DNA of 64,000 bases. Origin: Dimorphilus gyrociliatus (Eukaryota; Annelida; Polychaeta; Dinophilidae). The stretch covers positions 2,785,891 to 2,849,890 of the forward strand of contig CAJFCJ010000002.1 of the NCBI GenBank assembly GCA_904063045.1. The letters are read 5' to 3'. Position numbers and translations under genes: made by a program. Positions 49,334 through 62,276 of this stretch are shown here, one piece after another. The notes beneath the pieces are model-generated. The model ran no database searches. It saw nothing but the letters and a program-made list of their open reading frames with translations, and had not been told where the DNA came from. How positions within the stretch are numbered: position 1 is the first letter of the stretch; each line of letters begins with the position of its first letter.

Positions 49334-49500
49334 TAAAAGAACAGTTTTTTTTCAAACCAACTTCAAACATTACTAAGAGCAACAGCTCGCAGTCAGCAGG
49401 CGCATCCAATGAATGATTCGTCGTATGGCTCATGAATATTTAGTAGGACTGGCGCTAATTCTACCGACCTTGACTACAAGATGGCGCCCTCCCTCATAAA
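49334..49500 (-). promoter_or_regulatory. Candidate promoter of the PATJ-like gene
   Basis: A less AT-rich patch directly upstream of the acidic ATG exon, containing CAAGATGGCGCC at 49477-49488 (palindromic GGCGCC end). No TATA box is evident in it. Confidence 0.35.
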
Positions 49501-50451
49501 AGCGAATCTACCCCATTACCCCCTTCAAGAAAGTTGGATAAAATAGTTATAACTATAACTTCTGGGGTGTAATTGGGTAAGTGAATACTGCAATGGACTG
49601 AGAAAACCTTTGCTATATGACACTAGGTAGGGGAAAATGAAATGGTTATGACGGCTTTCAACAGTAGAATTAGACTTGAAATAAGAACAAAAAGGAAAAC
49701 AGTTTATTTAGCACTACGAAAAGCGTCGGTGATACATAATTAATATCGGCTTTCATCTCCGAGTGGTTCTCATTGATTGCTTTCTTTCATGATATGGCGG
49801 TTCGGAATGATTAAAATCAGGAAATTGATTATGCAAATTAATTAAGAAATGGTGTGAAGAGTCTTTTAAAAGATCTCTACCTTTTTATCCAGCTCTTGAA
49901 CTAATAGGTCCAATAATAGGTCTAATTGAAAAATCTTTCAAATACAACAGAGCTAAAGAATGAGGAAAAATCATTCACTCCTTTACTCATAATCCATTCA
50001 CTTGTTTTTACATTAAAGCAATCGTGCAATATAATTGCATTTTGTATAATTGTATCCAACACTTACAAAGGGGAAAGTGTAACTGGGTAAAACTACAATA
50101 AACTTTAACAAAAGTAAAACAAAGGGAATAACTAAACTTTTTAGATAGTTATACTAAAGTCATGCAATCGTAATATCCAATAAATTTCTTTTTGCTTTTC
50201 TCTCTCTCTCTTTTTATTTTCGTTGTTTTTTTTTTAAAACAAGCTTTGAATAAAATGACAAACAAAAACAATGGATACTAGCGTTGCGCTTTGAGAGTAA
50301 ACTCGGTCTAGTTAATTTAATCTTTATTTATATATGCAAGTATTCTAGATTACATCTTTAACTCTATAAATATCATAATAAGTGGTTTAATAATGAACTT
50401 TATTCATATTTAAGGATATATATATATACATATTTATATACTGTGTATATA

Positions 50452-50454
<3 letters not shown>

Positions 50455-50494
<40 letters not shown>
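50455..50494. repeat. (TA)n tract
   Basis: About 40 bases of perfect TA repeat, preceded by ATATACTGTGTATATACAC. Confidence 0.9.
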
Positions 50495-50498
<4 letters not shown>

Positions 50499-50799
50499 AG
50501 TATCAAATTAAATACTAATATATAAGTGAGCTGTTCAAGATTGTTGACAATAATGACGGAAATGTCGGAAATTTAATAATAAAAGTACAACTTTTCAGCA
50601 TTAGCATCAAGTAAAATTTTTAGCTGGTCTAAAAAGGTGTCAAGCTAGTTAAGTCACGAATCTAATTTCAGATTAACTTTTACTTTTAACTATTTGTTTT
50701 TATCGTAGTGACGTCTCCCATCAATATAGATTGTGGCGTCTACAACGCAATACAAGTAGTTTTTATTGTATGTAAAAGAGGCATTTTCCCTATTTTATT

Positions 50800-50808
50800 A
50801 GATGGCGT
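50800..50808 (+). promoter_or_regulatory. AGATGGCGT motif
   Basis: Context ATTAGATGGCGTTACTG. A related AGAGGGCGT follows at 50873. Confidence 0.35.
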
Positions 50809-53800
50809 TACTGTTGCAGAGGGAACGATTTTTCTAATGTGATGGGAAATAGGAGGACGTTTCTAAAGCAGTAGAGGGCGTTTTTCCTAAGGCAATAATT
50901 GTTATTAATATGTATTCTTAGATTTTTAAGACTTTTATTCATCCAATCATTAGTTGTTCGTAAACTCTTCCAACAGCAAATATTTGAACTTACGTAATTG
51001 ATTAAAAATTAGCAATACTCTTACTAAATAGAACATTTTGGAGAAACCATAAAAATTTAATTCAAAGAGTAGTTTCTCTCTGAAAAACAAATAAACATAG
51101 AGTGAGACTCGGAATAACATTCTTAGGAGAACGTAAAACACCTGAAGAATTTTAAAATAATTTATACTTTCTCTCTAGATGATGATTTGATCAGGGAGAG
51201 AGAAACGAAGCGAGGGAAGGAACGCAAGAGAGTGTGTGTGAGAGAGAGGGGGAGGGGGAAAGGAAAGAGAGAGTATTAAATAATCCTCCAAGAAAAACCT
51301 GTGATTAGACTGTTATTGAGCGAAAATAGATGGAAAACTCTCACGAAGGATAAAATCTCGTTTAAATTACAAATTATACGTAATTAGAATACCTGCTATT
51401 TTATTTAGACAGAATTCCGGAAATGATAGAAACATAACGAATATAGAGCGTAATCTACTAAATAATATGGAAAAATATTTGCATCTGTATAGATGTTTGC
51501 CTTTAACCAAAGCTTCACTTAAATAACAATATTGATGGCCTATGTCAAAACTGTCGCTGCATTGGTGAAATCGTAAAGTGTAAAGTGATTAATTATAAAG
51601 AATCGATGAAAGTGTAATCGTAATTGTGATTCAAGGGAATTCCATAATCTACATATCAACAAATTATTCCCAATCTGGTCAGGTTAATTCTGTCAATTAC
51701 ACAAAAAGGAAATAAAATAACGCATAAAAGACACACAGTCAGATATATGGTTGAGAAAACAGACAGACAAACAGTAGAGGGAAAAGAAAGATAAAATAAA
51801 TAGATATAGATTTTTCAAGAAACCTTATTATAAAGCTAAAAATGATGTGGAGGAAATAAAAGAGATAAAAAAAGAGATTTATAAGTGTAAGGAAATCAAC
51901 ATCTTCATGAAGACAAAGGAGATATTGATATGTGAAAATTGATTGTAATAATCTTATTAATATAGCATAGAAAGGAAAAGACAGATATAAATTGGTACAA
52001 GTTGAAAAAAAATAAAAGAAAAAAAAGTCTCTCTCTAAAATCTTTAGTTAGAGAAAGAACTACCACAAAAGAAAATCCCTAATTTATTGATTTTCAAGCG
52101 TCAAATGTATGAAGACCAATTGCGGTCAAATAGAGTAAACGTACTCCTCAGTATAGATAGGTAAACTAGAAATAAAATAAATGATAATTTAGTACGCAAC
52201 ACTCTAAATGACGTCTTATTGCAGATAAGGTAAAAACTTCTCAGTGACAAAAATTACACGTCTAGTTTATATATATAGCGTGAACAACACCAATGTCTCT
52301 TTTTTTAGAGTATTTCTAAAGACATAATATCTCTATATTATTTCATAATGTAATCATGAAGAGAGAGACACAGACAGACAGACAGAGAGACAGACAGACA
52401 GAGAAATAGAGTCAGAGAGGTTAAACCAAAAGCCTTATCTTTAGACCTGTTATTACTCAGTATACTGTTAGTTTTTTTTTTCAAGGATTAAAATAAGAAA
52501 GCGTTTATTATAATCGGCAAATTTAATTATAAAAAAATGCTATTTCTCTCTACCCTTTGGGCTGCAGAGGTCTATTAATTATGTACTATATTTTGCCTAT
52601 TTCTGCCATTCTTTATATACCTTCAACTTATCCTTATACTTGGCTTTATAGAAGTTTTCATCATTGAAAAGAAAAAAAAACATATAATCACTTAATTATA
52701 AAAAAATATATTACTTTTCTTTCACTAAGATTTTATAGATGTTTTCTTTCTTTATTTTCTCTCGCTTCCTTGACGAAAAGTCTATTTCTATATTAGACTA
52801 ATAGACGGTGTTATACTACTTTCACTTAATTCGTACACAGAAGACAGACAAGACACTAAAAAATAAACCTCTGATGGTTAAAGATTGTAAAAGAGAAATA
52901 GAGATGCTAAGGCGATACTACCCAGATAAGAATTAAATATTAGAACTTAGTATTTAGAGAAATTGGGCCAAAAATATTTATTTAGAATAAACTAAAAATC
53001 TAATTTGGCAGCTAATACGTTCTACATTATTTTCGTATTCTTAAGGAAGTATATGTTACTTTTTTATCATGTTTCTTCACTTGACCTTAAATATGTAAAA
53101 TTTGTGTTACACTATATGAAAATACTCTTTAAAAATTGTCAATTCACCACTGTGACTTGGATTAATAATTTTTTCTCTATTCAAGTGATAATACTGTAGA
53201 AGCTATTTCCTTGAAATTATAATAAGCTCAATCTTACTTAAGATAATTGCAACTCTAATAGGTAATAATAAAAAATAATTTTATTGTTTTTTTTAATTTC
53301 CCTCTACACCTGTTAATGCATGCCGTTTGCCACTCATTACTTTGGAATGAAAAACCTCACGTTTTATACTAAGAGCCCAATTTCTTTGCAAGACTTTGTG
53401 TATATTTAGCCATTAATATTACTGCTTACTTGACAAAAAAATATATCTCTTGTTTCTTTTAGTAATAAATATGGCTGAAAGATGGCGAAAGATAGTAATT
53501 TTTTCTTTAGAAGCATGTATTATTTTAATATTTTTTTGAAAAGTATTATTATACTAATATTTTTATCTATTGCATACTTTTCCTATAATTTTCTCATTTG
53601 ATAACTCTTTTAATGCTTGTGAGTACCTTACGACGAACTCTAAGGCAATGAAAAATGCTATTCCTGTTTACGTTTTTGTATGTATTGTCTGTATTTCTAT
53701 CTCTCTCTCCCCTCTCTCTCCCTCTGCATCTCTGTCTCTCCTTTCCCTTATCCTCTTATTCTTTGTTCATCTAATCTCCCGTCAAATTCATTTTATCTTA

Positions 53801-53995
53801 TTCACTCTTAAAAATGAAAGTTTCTTTAATTATTATTCAAAAAGATTCTTTATTTCTGTAAAATTCTTTCCTAAGATTAACAAATAAATCTTTTAAAGAA
53901 ATGAGATAAACTTTATACAAAAATAGATCGTCAGGTGGATTTCATCAAGATCATAGTTTATGGATAAAGATTTTTGCGATATTATCGGGTTTGAA

Positions 53996-54516
53996 TCATG
54001 AAGGTAAATATTTCTTCTGGCTATAAGTACCAATAAAAGATCCGTCCTCATTAAACTTGCTGATATCCGGTTCACTGTATAAATCTGAAGCTTGACTATT
54101 TTCTAAAGCAGATTCAAATGAAGATTCTTCCGGATTGTATGGATACCTTATGGAAAAATAAAAACATCTATTCTGGTTACTAAATCGTAATAAGAAGTTC
54201 TGAAATTTTTCTTGATATATTCAAATTCCTCATAGAATCAACTTACGAATCCGACAGGCCTAGTAAATCATTGGGGGTAAATATTCCGGATCTTCTTTCC
54301 GCCTTTTCCACATGATATACGGCTCCTTTTGACTGTAAAGCGATGACATATTAAAGAATAATTAAGTATGAACTTTATATTTCTTTGAGAAATGAATTAT
54401 CTTAAATAAGCAATATTAACACAATATCTATAGCAGCAATATACTAATATACTGAGAGCAATGATAACCAAGGTAGACAATAAGACGGTTAAAATAATCC
54501 ACCACATTGTTTGTTT
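53996..54516 (-). CDS. L1/neuroglian-like membrane anchor and cytoplasmic tail (3' end of a gene)
   Basis: Three exons in transcription order: 54516-54421, 54332-54247, 54146-53996 (stop TGA at 53998-53996); phases 0 and 2 agree. The first encodes a transmembrane helix, MWWIILTVLLSTLVIIAL, then VYCCYRYC. The second begins SKGAVYHVEKAE, resembling the membrane-proximal tail of L1-family proteins. The last contains ISKFNEDGSFIGTYSQKK, a good match to the FIGQY ankyrin-binding motif, and ends YLPS. The anchor resembles both anchors of the Ig receptor at 13-15 kb (WWI at the membrane entry), so the genes are probably paralogous. No Ig or fibronectin exon was found upstream on this strand up to 64 kb, so the ectodomain is beyond the window, very diverged, or lost. 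A TAG just before the first exon excludes read-through. Confidence 0.72.
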
Positions 54517-54883
54517 CTACGCGATCGGAAGGCAACCAGCTATTATTAACAATATCGGCTTACACATGAACAGTTTGAACGCAATACAGATGTTTTATAG
54601 GGAAAAAAATGTTTTATTGATTTTTTTCCATTCATACAACGTGGTACGATTAGAAAATTATAGGGTATGTTGCATGGGCTGTAAAATTAACGTAAAAAAT
54701 AAAAAAAAATTAAGCTATTTATTCCATTTCAACCAAAATAAATGAGGTAAAAGTGCATTTCTATTTTCTTTCATTCATCCATTCATCCCTTTCTCTATCT
54801 TCCTATTTCTGTCACTGTCTTTGGCTCTCTGTTTCTGTTTCTGTCTTTCTCTGTCTCTTTCTCTCTGTGTTTCTGTCTCTCTG

Positions 54884-54888
<5 letters not shown>

Positions 54889-54920
<32 letters not shown>
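54889..54920 (+). repeat. (CT)n microsatellite
   Basis: Perfect CT repeat of about 32 bases within a wider CTGT/CTTT-rich region (54760-54980) that produces a spurious Leu/Ser frame. Confidence 0.9.
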
Positions 54921-54922
<2 letters not shown>

Positions 54923-57467
54923 GTTTTTGCTTTCTCTTTATACACATCTCTCTCCCTGCCTGCTTCTTTCTCTATATATGTTCATTAATTCTTTTCAAAT
55001 ATCCTTTGCTAGAATGCTTATGGATTGTCCTATGCAAATTAGCCTATAGTTTTTCATATATATTTATAGTACAAGAAAAATTTAACTTTAGTCGTCAATA
55101 GTTTTTATAGATTTTTTATCCTTATCAATGTACTGTGCAACATGTATTGTTTAAATTTGCACGTACAGTGTTTATATACATATATATATATAGTATATGC
55201 TGCATGTACTAATATAATTATTAACAATCAATCTAGAAATTAAACTTGAATGAAGCTAACGCAATAAGAAAGAATATTGTTACCCTCATTCTCTTATTCT
55301 TTATATTTTTACTTCCTACCTTCAACGAAAGTACAAAACAAAAAATAGGATATTTTATATCTATTTCCAACTCTTGTCACCTTCAACTTTACTAAAAATA
55401 ATCAAATAGTAGAAAAGTAGAATGAAGAAGATAAATGAAAAAGAAAAGAAGGATTCGAAAATTATAGACAAAGTATTGTCAAGAAGAAGGATTTATAAAA
55501 GAGAAACTGTCTGAAAACGAAGACGAGGACTGTCTCTTTTTTTTTCTACAAAACTACTTTATGAATTTATTCTATTACATGTGTTTTCTTTTCGATAAGT
55601 ATATTTCCGTTAAATGTAAATTGAAAATAAATTACAACGGTAGAATATACAGAATGTAGAATCCATTAATATAGCTTTTCACGCTTATGCTAAATTCTCT
55701 AACCACACTAGAATTAGTACATAGTAGTAAGTGAATAAAAAAGATTCTCATATCATTTTTCTGTATTTTGTCTTCCTTGTAAATTGGACAAGAAAAAAAC
55801 TAGAACTAGTTTTAAGAACGACATTTTCTCTATTAATTAACTTTTAAATGTTAATTTTCGAAATGTTTTCAATTATCCGATTCGATAGACAGCTAAGTGG
55901 AGGGGATGCATGAAAATCGGATGAATGGAGAGGATAGAGCGAAAGAGAATATATAAATAATACAAAAGTGGACTAAATACACTTAGAATAAATCTATATT
56001 TGTAAAAGAAAGAAAATTTTATAATCACACAACATACTAATATATTTATAATTGGAAAAATTGAAAAAAGGAGACATTTTTTCTTGAATTAATACTATTA
56101 AATATTTTAAAAGTAAAAAGAATTGGCTATAAGTTTAAAGCGAATTATATTACTATATTATAACTTTTATATGCAATGACATGTAGATCTTTGTAGGAAT
56201 CATGCTTCACTTGTAAAAGAAAATCTTTCCATCTTTATAAATTATTTATTGCTATTTTTTTTTCTATTATATTTCATACTTTCGTTTTAAACCAGGTACT
56301 ATTTATTATATTAACGATATACAAACCAGAAACGTAAACGGATTACACTATTTGTCTTATTATTCTTTGTAATATTCAATATTTTCGTCCTATTAAGTGT
56401 TTCCTGTCTCTTTTTTATAGGCTTAAAATATATTGTTTAGACGCTAAACTTTTGCTATAATAATAATATGTACTGCTATAAATTATATGTACATTAATAT
56501 ATGACACTACGCCACAAAGTAAATAATTTAAATATATACCGTAATTACTTGGTTGTGTTTAATTCCATCTCCGAAAAATTTCTCATTAGTATGCACTATA
56601 CAACTTTCCTCTATGCTTTCAAATGCTTGCATGATATTGCTTATATATTAGAGTCCGTTAACAGGAAATTTTTGAATAATTATCCTTCTAATTAAAGGTT
56701 CAGGTATCATAATTAGAAGCAATAAGAAAATTAAATATATTGTCAATAGATTTCCTTAAATACTTGTTTTAGCTATTTTATACGTTAGTTTTGTTATTTG
56801 TCATCTTTAATAGTCATATTTACCTTTAATCACTAGTATCATATATAAGAGTTTATAGAACAAACATCAAGAACAGCAGCATCATTATACAATATATTTT
56901 TAAATGTTAATTCTCAATAGATTATAACTTATTCAACAAATTGCTACACTTGCTATCCAATCACATTTTAGTGTCACTTCTTTTAACAATAGCGATGCCA
57001 TTATATTTGATACCTATTTTTTAAGAGATTCTTCTTAAAAATAGAATCTATAATAATTTAATAACACGATCGACTGCAATCCAATATCCACCGATTTATG
57101 GTCAGTATAAAATAGAAGCCCCGGGGAAATGGCTCATTTTTCCAATTTTGTTAGAAATGTTGATTAATTGTTTGTGGCGGCAAAATAGAATGTTTAAAGA
57201 TTATATGAAAAACTTGCCATAAAAATTATAAAGTAATTGACAGGATATTAAAAGTGGAATTTATTTCATTAACGTTAACTTTAACTTTTATCTCATCTCA
57301 AATATCTAAGATATTTTACGTCCTATTTTCTTTTCTCTTTCACTTCTCTTCACTTATTTCTTTTTATAAATAAAATATAAAAGAAAAGACTTCAGAATAT
57401 ATAATCAGAATAAAAAAGATTGTTTCAAGTTGATAAATATATTTATTATCTAATTTGATCCATACCT

Positions 57468-57469
<2 letters not shown>

Positions 57470-57503
<34 letters not shown>
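57470..57503 (+). repeat. (TATC)n microsatellite
   Basis: Eight to nine perfect TATC units. Confidence 0.95.
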
Positions 57504-58646
57504 ATCTCTCTCTTTCCTTCTGCTATATATATATATATAAATATATTACCACCATTCCACCCCTCTTCATCTTTTTCATCTTGGCTTTCTTCCTCTTTTT
57601 CTTTAATTAATTTTTACTTACTTGCCCTCTGTTTCCTTCTTCTGTCCATTACCTCTGGTTCCTTATTCTTTCTATCTATCTAACTATCTGTCATTATTTA
57701 TCATACACTTTTACTAAAGTTCCTTTTCTTTCATAACAAAAGAAATAAATCATGACAAATATAAATTGTAGATATTATGACTAATTATTATATCTCTTAT
57801 TCCTTTTTCACAAAATACTTAAAAAGAAAAGAATGATATTTATATAGTATAAAAAAGCATATTTTAGCTCTTTAAATTGGTTATATAGTATATCGCTCCT
57901 CATTTGCTAAATTGGTTTAAAACAATACGACTGATTAAAAAGAAATGGAATTAGCTGTAGTAAGATACGTAATATTTTTTAACTGTAGATCAAACATGAT
58001 TTTTGTAGAGAACTATTAGGATGAGAGAGAGAGAGAGAGAAAAAGAAAGAGAAATAGCAGGGTCGCGGAAGTATGGCCCAGTCATAGGAGAAGTGAAGGA
58101 ATGGAGATATTTAGATCTACTCTAAATTTCTAAGAAATAGTAATTTAGTAGGAGAAACAATTAAAACCTTAGCTTTGAATATCCAAACTATTGTTAAATG
58201 ACCGACCGGTAAGATATATCTGTTCGCTATCAATTATTTTCCGCATGTTGAAAGGTTTAGAATTCTCTGTCGTTTCCTTTGCTTTTTTCAACTTTAATCC
58301 TTAAAAATAGATCGAAAAGGCCGACCTTATCTAACCTCATCCTACGCTTCATATTGTTTGATATGTTTAAAGAGAAGGAAAGGGGCGGGGAAACATTTTT
58401 AGATGCTTTAAAAGGCCATCTATTTTATGAAAAAAAAAGTGCTGTAAACTGTTACAAATATATCTATATATTGACATAAATATAATATACTATATGTAAT
58501 TTTAAAAGCTAAATAACATATAAATTAGCCAATTTTTACAAAATAGAGAACTATTGAGAAAGTGAGAGTGATAAAAGTTCTCAAAATGCAATAAAATCTT
58601 TGGAACTAAATAAATTTTCAATTACAGATGCGCTCAATCTCTCAAA

Positions 58647-58820
58647 ATGATATCGGATAAATCTCTTTACGTTAATCTCATAAAAAGCTACAGTAATCTT
58701 TTCAGCAAAGATCACTTGGATAAATTTATTCCGAATCGAAATATTCTTAAGCTCAGTCGTCATATTCAGCAAGAGAATATAAAGATATGTTTGATTAATA
58801 AATATTCTTTTCTAGTTTAG
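58647..58820 (+). other. Exon-like open frame of 57 codons
   Basis: Follows a fair acceptor (TTTTCAATTACAG at 58615-58627) and reads KSYSNLFSKDHLDKFIPNR in the middle. Composition is Lys/Asn/Ile-rich, so chance is possible. No family recognised. Confidence 0.18.
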
Positions 58821-60080
58821 ACTTTTTAGTATTATATGTTGAATGTGTGATAGAATATCATTCTATTTCATATATTATACTATAGAGATTGAAGATATAT
58901 GTAGATCTGAATAAAAAGTAGAGCCTACAAACAGTATATATCTTAATAACCCTTGTTATTTTTCTCTTTCTTCAATCCATCTTTTAAACCTTCGTTATTA
59001 AATCCCTTAACCTCCCTCCTTAATTCTATCCCCACTCCGACATTTCAATCATCCTTATGTTAACTTCAAACAAATGTAACAAATATGAGTGATATGTATT
59101 ATTTATTAAGAGAATATCAAATTTAATCAAGATAATTTTTAATGTTTAATTTAACGAGAGTTCAGTCGTTTATTCTTTTACAAAATTTTCGTTTTTTTAT
59201 GTTATAAATATGTTACTTTCTCTTTTCTTGTTCTCTCTCTCCATCTCTCTCTCTTTTTTTTTAATTTTTTTCTTTTTCTTTTTCTTCTTGTCAGTGTATT
59301 ATGCTTTTTAAAAAATTGAAATAATAAAATAAAAGGACAACTTTAGCTTCCTTTCTTGAGTAAAAAAAGAATAAATTCATTCTTTACACCTAGCAATTAT
59401 AGCTAGCCTCTTTAAAGCAAATAAAAGCGACAGTTGTTTAATTCTATTGATCATGATACGAATTATAAATTTCGTTCTTATATATCAAAATATAGAAAGG
59501 AATACTTCAGTATTTTAACAAGAAATACCGTTTTAAGCAATCTACGTAAACTGCGCCAATCTTTTCCAGTTTTTTGTACATTCTTAGAAATATATTTTTA
59601 TTTAATATTTATTATTTAAATAGGACAGCAGTATCAACATATTGCCCTTAAGAGAAGAGGAAAATCACGAATGAAAGACTTTAATTAGAAACACTTACGT
59701 GTTACCTCCCTTTTACTTTGAAGAACTACAAACAGCGATCTACCAGCACGTTTCCTTAACTATTCCCGTTTCATTAGGAGAAAATGAGGAAGAAAAGATG
59801 ATAAAACTGAAAAAATAGGTGTATGATAATTATTAAGATTACAAACTTTTGATTATCTTAATAAGGACAAGTTTATATCGTTTTGTGTAATAATATTCTC
59901 TTTCTTGTTTCCTTAGCGATTAGCAAACTAGTAAATTAAAAACCTTTTAACTAAAGTCATTTTTTTTTAAATTTTATCTACTACTTAAGGAAAAGAGGAT
60001 TCAGGACTTTTTCTATCTGTCACTCTCCCCTACCCTTCTTTCCACTTTACCTCTCAGTCTCATCTTCTGCCTCATCATCT

Positions 60081-60089
60081 ACGCCATCT
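60081..60089 (-). promoter_or_regulatory. AGATGGCGT motif
   Basis: Plus-strand ACGCCATCT; minus-strand context AAAGATGGCGTAGATG. Confidence 0.3.
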
Positions 60090-61418
60090 TTCCACATTTC
60101 CTTGCTTTAGTAGCTAACTCTTCAGCTGGTTATAACTCAAAATGAATTGGCAAGCAAATTATCATTTCATTGTCTATTTGGCATAACACCTTGTTAGCTG
60201 GTATGCATGGAAATGTTGAGTCAAATATTCTCATATGTTAGATCTAGCAACCACTAACAGCTGCGCCTATCAGAGTTTAATTCTCATTGTTTTGTCCGAA
60301 ATCTTTTCGTTTGCCATTCCTCCTCCTATTCATATAAACTGAAACTAAATGAACTGAGAATTAGGATTCCAAAGCAGTCTCAATTATCCATCTTCATCGG
60401 TTTTAGATATTTGCTCTTATTATTTAGGTCTTTCGTAACCTTTTAAATCAGACTTCTTAATCTCTTTGTATAATGATGGACTCGTGTTTCAAAGCCCCTA
60501 GACAATTCTTTAGCTATAATCATTAAGAATACAGACTATAGTACTCTTCGTATCATTATTTACCATGTAAAGGAAAGAGTTTAAGAAAACGTTCTGAGCA
60601 TTTCTCCTTAAACTCTGGAAGACTTTAATAATTTTACCCTCGTTAGATTATTCATCTTCAAGTAGGTATGTTCCCCTCACCGCTATGCTTACTTTTATAC
60701 AAAATCATCAATTAAATTCATAATTATCCGAAAATATATTTTAATAAAGCTGATATCAAAAACGAAGACTGATAATTCTTAATATTGATCAAATAGGTAT
60801 ACAAAGTATACAATTACGCTTATATAGATATGTTACAGTTACTTTTTAACTATATATATATATATATATAAACTATTTATAAGGTATAATGTATATTTAT
60901 TCTAAAAATAAAAAAGAAAAGAATTAAAAGGATATCGAAAGAATTGTTTAGTATTTTGAATTATTATTATTAATTATTGGACGTTATAAGTAGTGGTGAG
61001 AGTCAAGTTTCCTATCTATCATTTTGGGTCAATCTTGATTATTTCTAATTAAAAAGACATAAAGGTATATTAAGTAATTAACAGTTGTTTTATGAAGGTA
61101 ATATACAATTTATTATATTTGCTTTACATTATAGATGTCTATATATCTTATTAAAATAAATAGTTATTTTATAAAATAATGTTACGAAAGTAGTTTCATC
61201 TGCATTCCCTATGATATATACCTATATATATATACAGTATATAAATATAAATATATACTGTACACTGTATATAAATTATTAGATCTTTTCTAACAACGAA
61301 GTAGTGACAATTGCTTATCCTATTCTCCTTCCTCCTTCTTTTCCTCTGCTCCTCTACTCCTCGCCCCAAGCTAATGATTCATCTTTCTGATAAGATACAT
61401 ATTAAATTTTTAGAAAAT

Positions 61419-61544
61419 ATGGTTCATTTTACGTATATTTTATCGTTTACAGCAACGTCAATTGCTCAATTACGTTGTCCTTGCCAGACACCTACGAAAG
61501 ATCTCTCTAATGTTAAATTGTCAGTAGTTTCTAAAGGCTTTTAA
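61419..61544 (+). other. Small open frame with possible secretion signal
   Basis: ATG at 61419 gives 41 aa: a moderately hydrophobic start (MVHFTYILSFTATSIAQ), then LRCPCQTPTKDLSNV. It resembles a tiny secreted peptide, but its length is within chance for open frames, there is no near AATAAA, and I know no homologue. Confidence 0.18.
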
Positions 61545-62276
61545 AAAAATGAAATGGCATTTATTCGGTTATGTAATTTGAGAAGCTGCGGAACACCTAT
61601 ATAGCTTACTAATAAATAATTCACATGATCTATCTTTTTTGCGGAATATCTTCTACAAACGACTCAGAATGTTAAAACTCCATTTAGATATCAATAAGTG
61701 AATATGTACTGGAAAAGAAAAAAAGATGCAACGAAATTTTTTGCTGGCCTTTTGTAGCGAATACGAATATACTTCTACTTGGTCACGTTATTAGGTCACT
61801 TACCTTTAGCAGCCTTCATCTTTTAGTTTGGAAATTAAAAAGATTCTCTATGATTAGTTACAAAGAGGAGAGAGGAAAGAGGAAGAGAAGTTGAATAAAA
61901 ATAAACTTTAAGCCCTTATTTCTTTTATGTTTATAAAACAAGAAATAAGCTAATTCTGAGAGTTTATATAGAAACACACAATATATAATTGTGATATATA
62001 TATACATTTACTATATAAATAAGGTTTATGAAATGATGGAAAGAAGCAAAACAGTTTCATATTCTTAGTGTTGATCACTTCTCGGAGCGCTTGCTAATTA
62101 TATTAAAATCATAATCTACTTTCTTGTAAACTTATATAAAATATGTTTTAGAATAATTATTGTTTAGGTATTCTTTTTAATAACCCTTGTTTATTATAAT
62201 ATTATAGATCGGTTGAAGATATAAACTCCTTATTTCCTATTAAATTTATTTGTTCATACTTATATCAATTATTTAA

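Larger units (their letters stand above)
49501..53995. other. Intergenic region
   Basis: AT-rich with (TA)n at 50455-50494, (GA)n-rich DNA at 51227-51270 and 52360-52400 (including CAGA repeats), AGATGGCGT at 50800-50808, a related AGAGGGCG at 50873-50880, and AGATGGCG at 53480-53487. AATAAA for the minus-strand L1-like gene appears at about 53853-53848. No gene supported. Confidence 0.5.

Noticed and set aside
53570-55049. Leu/Ser-rich frames at 53570 and 54753
   Set aside because: CT-rich low complexity; the minus strand at 53996-54516 carries the real exons.
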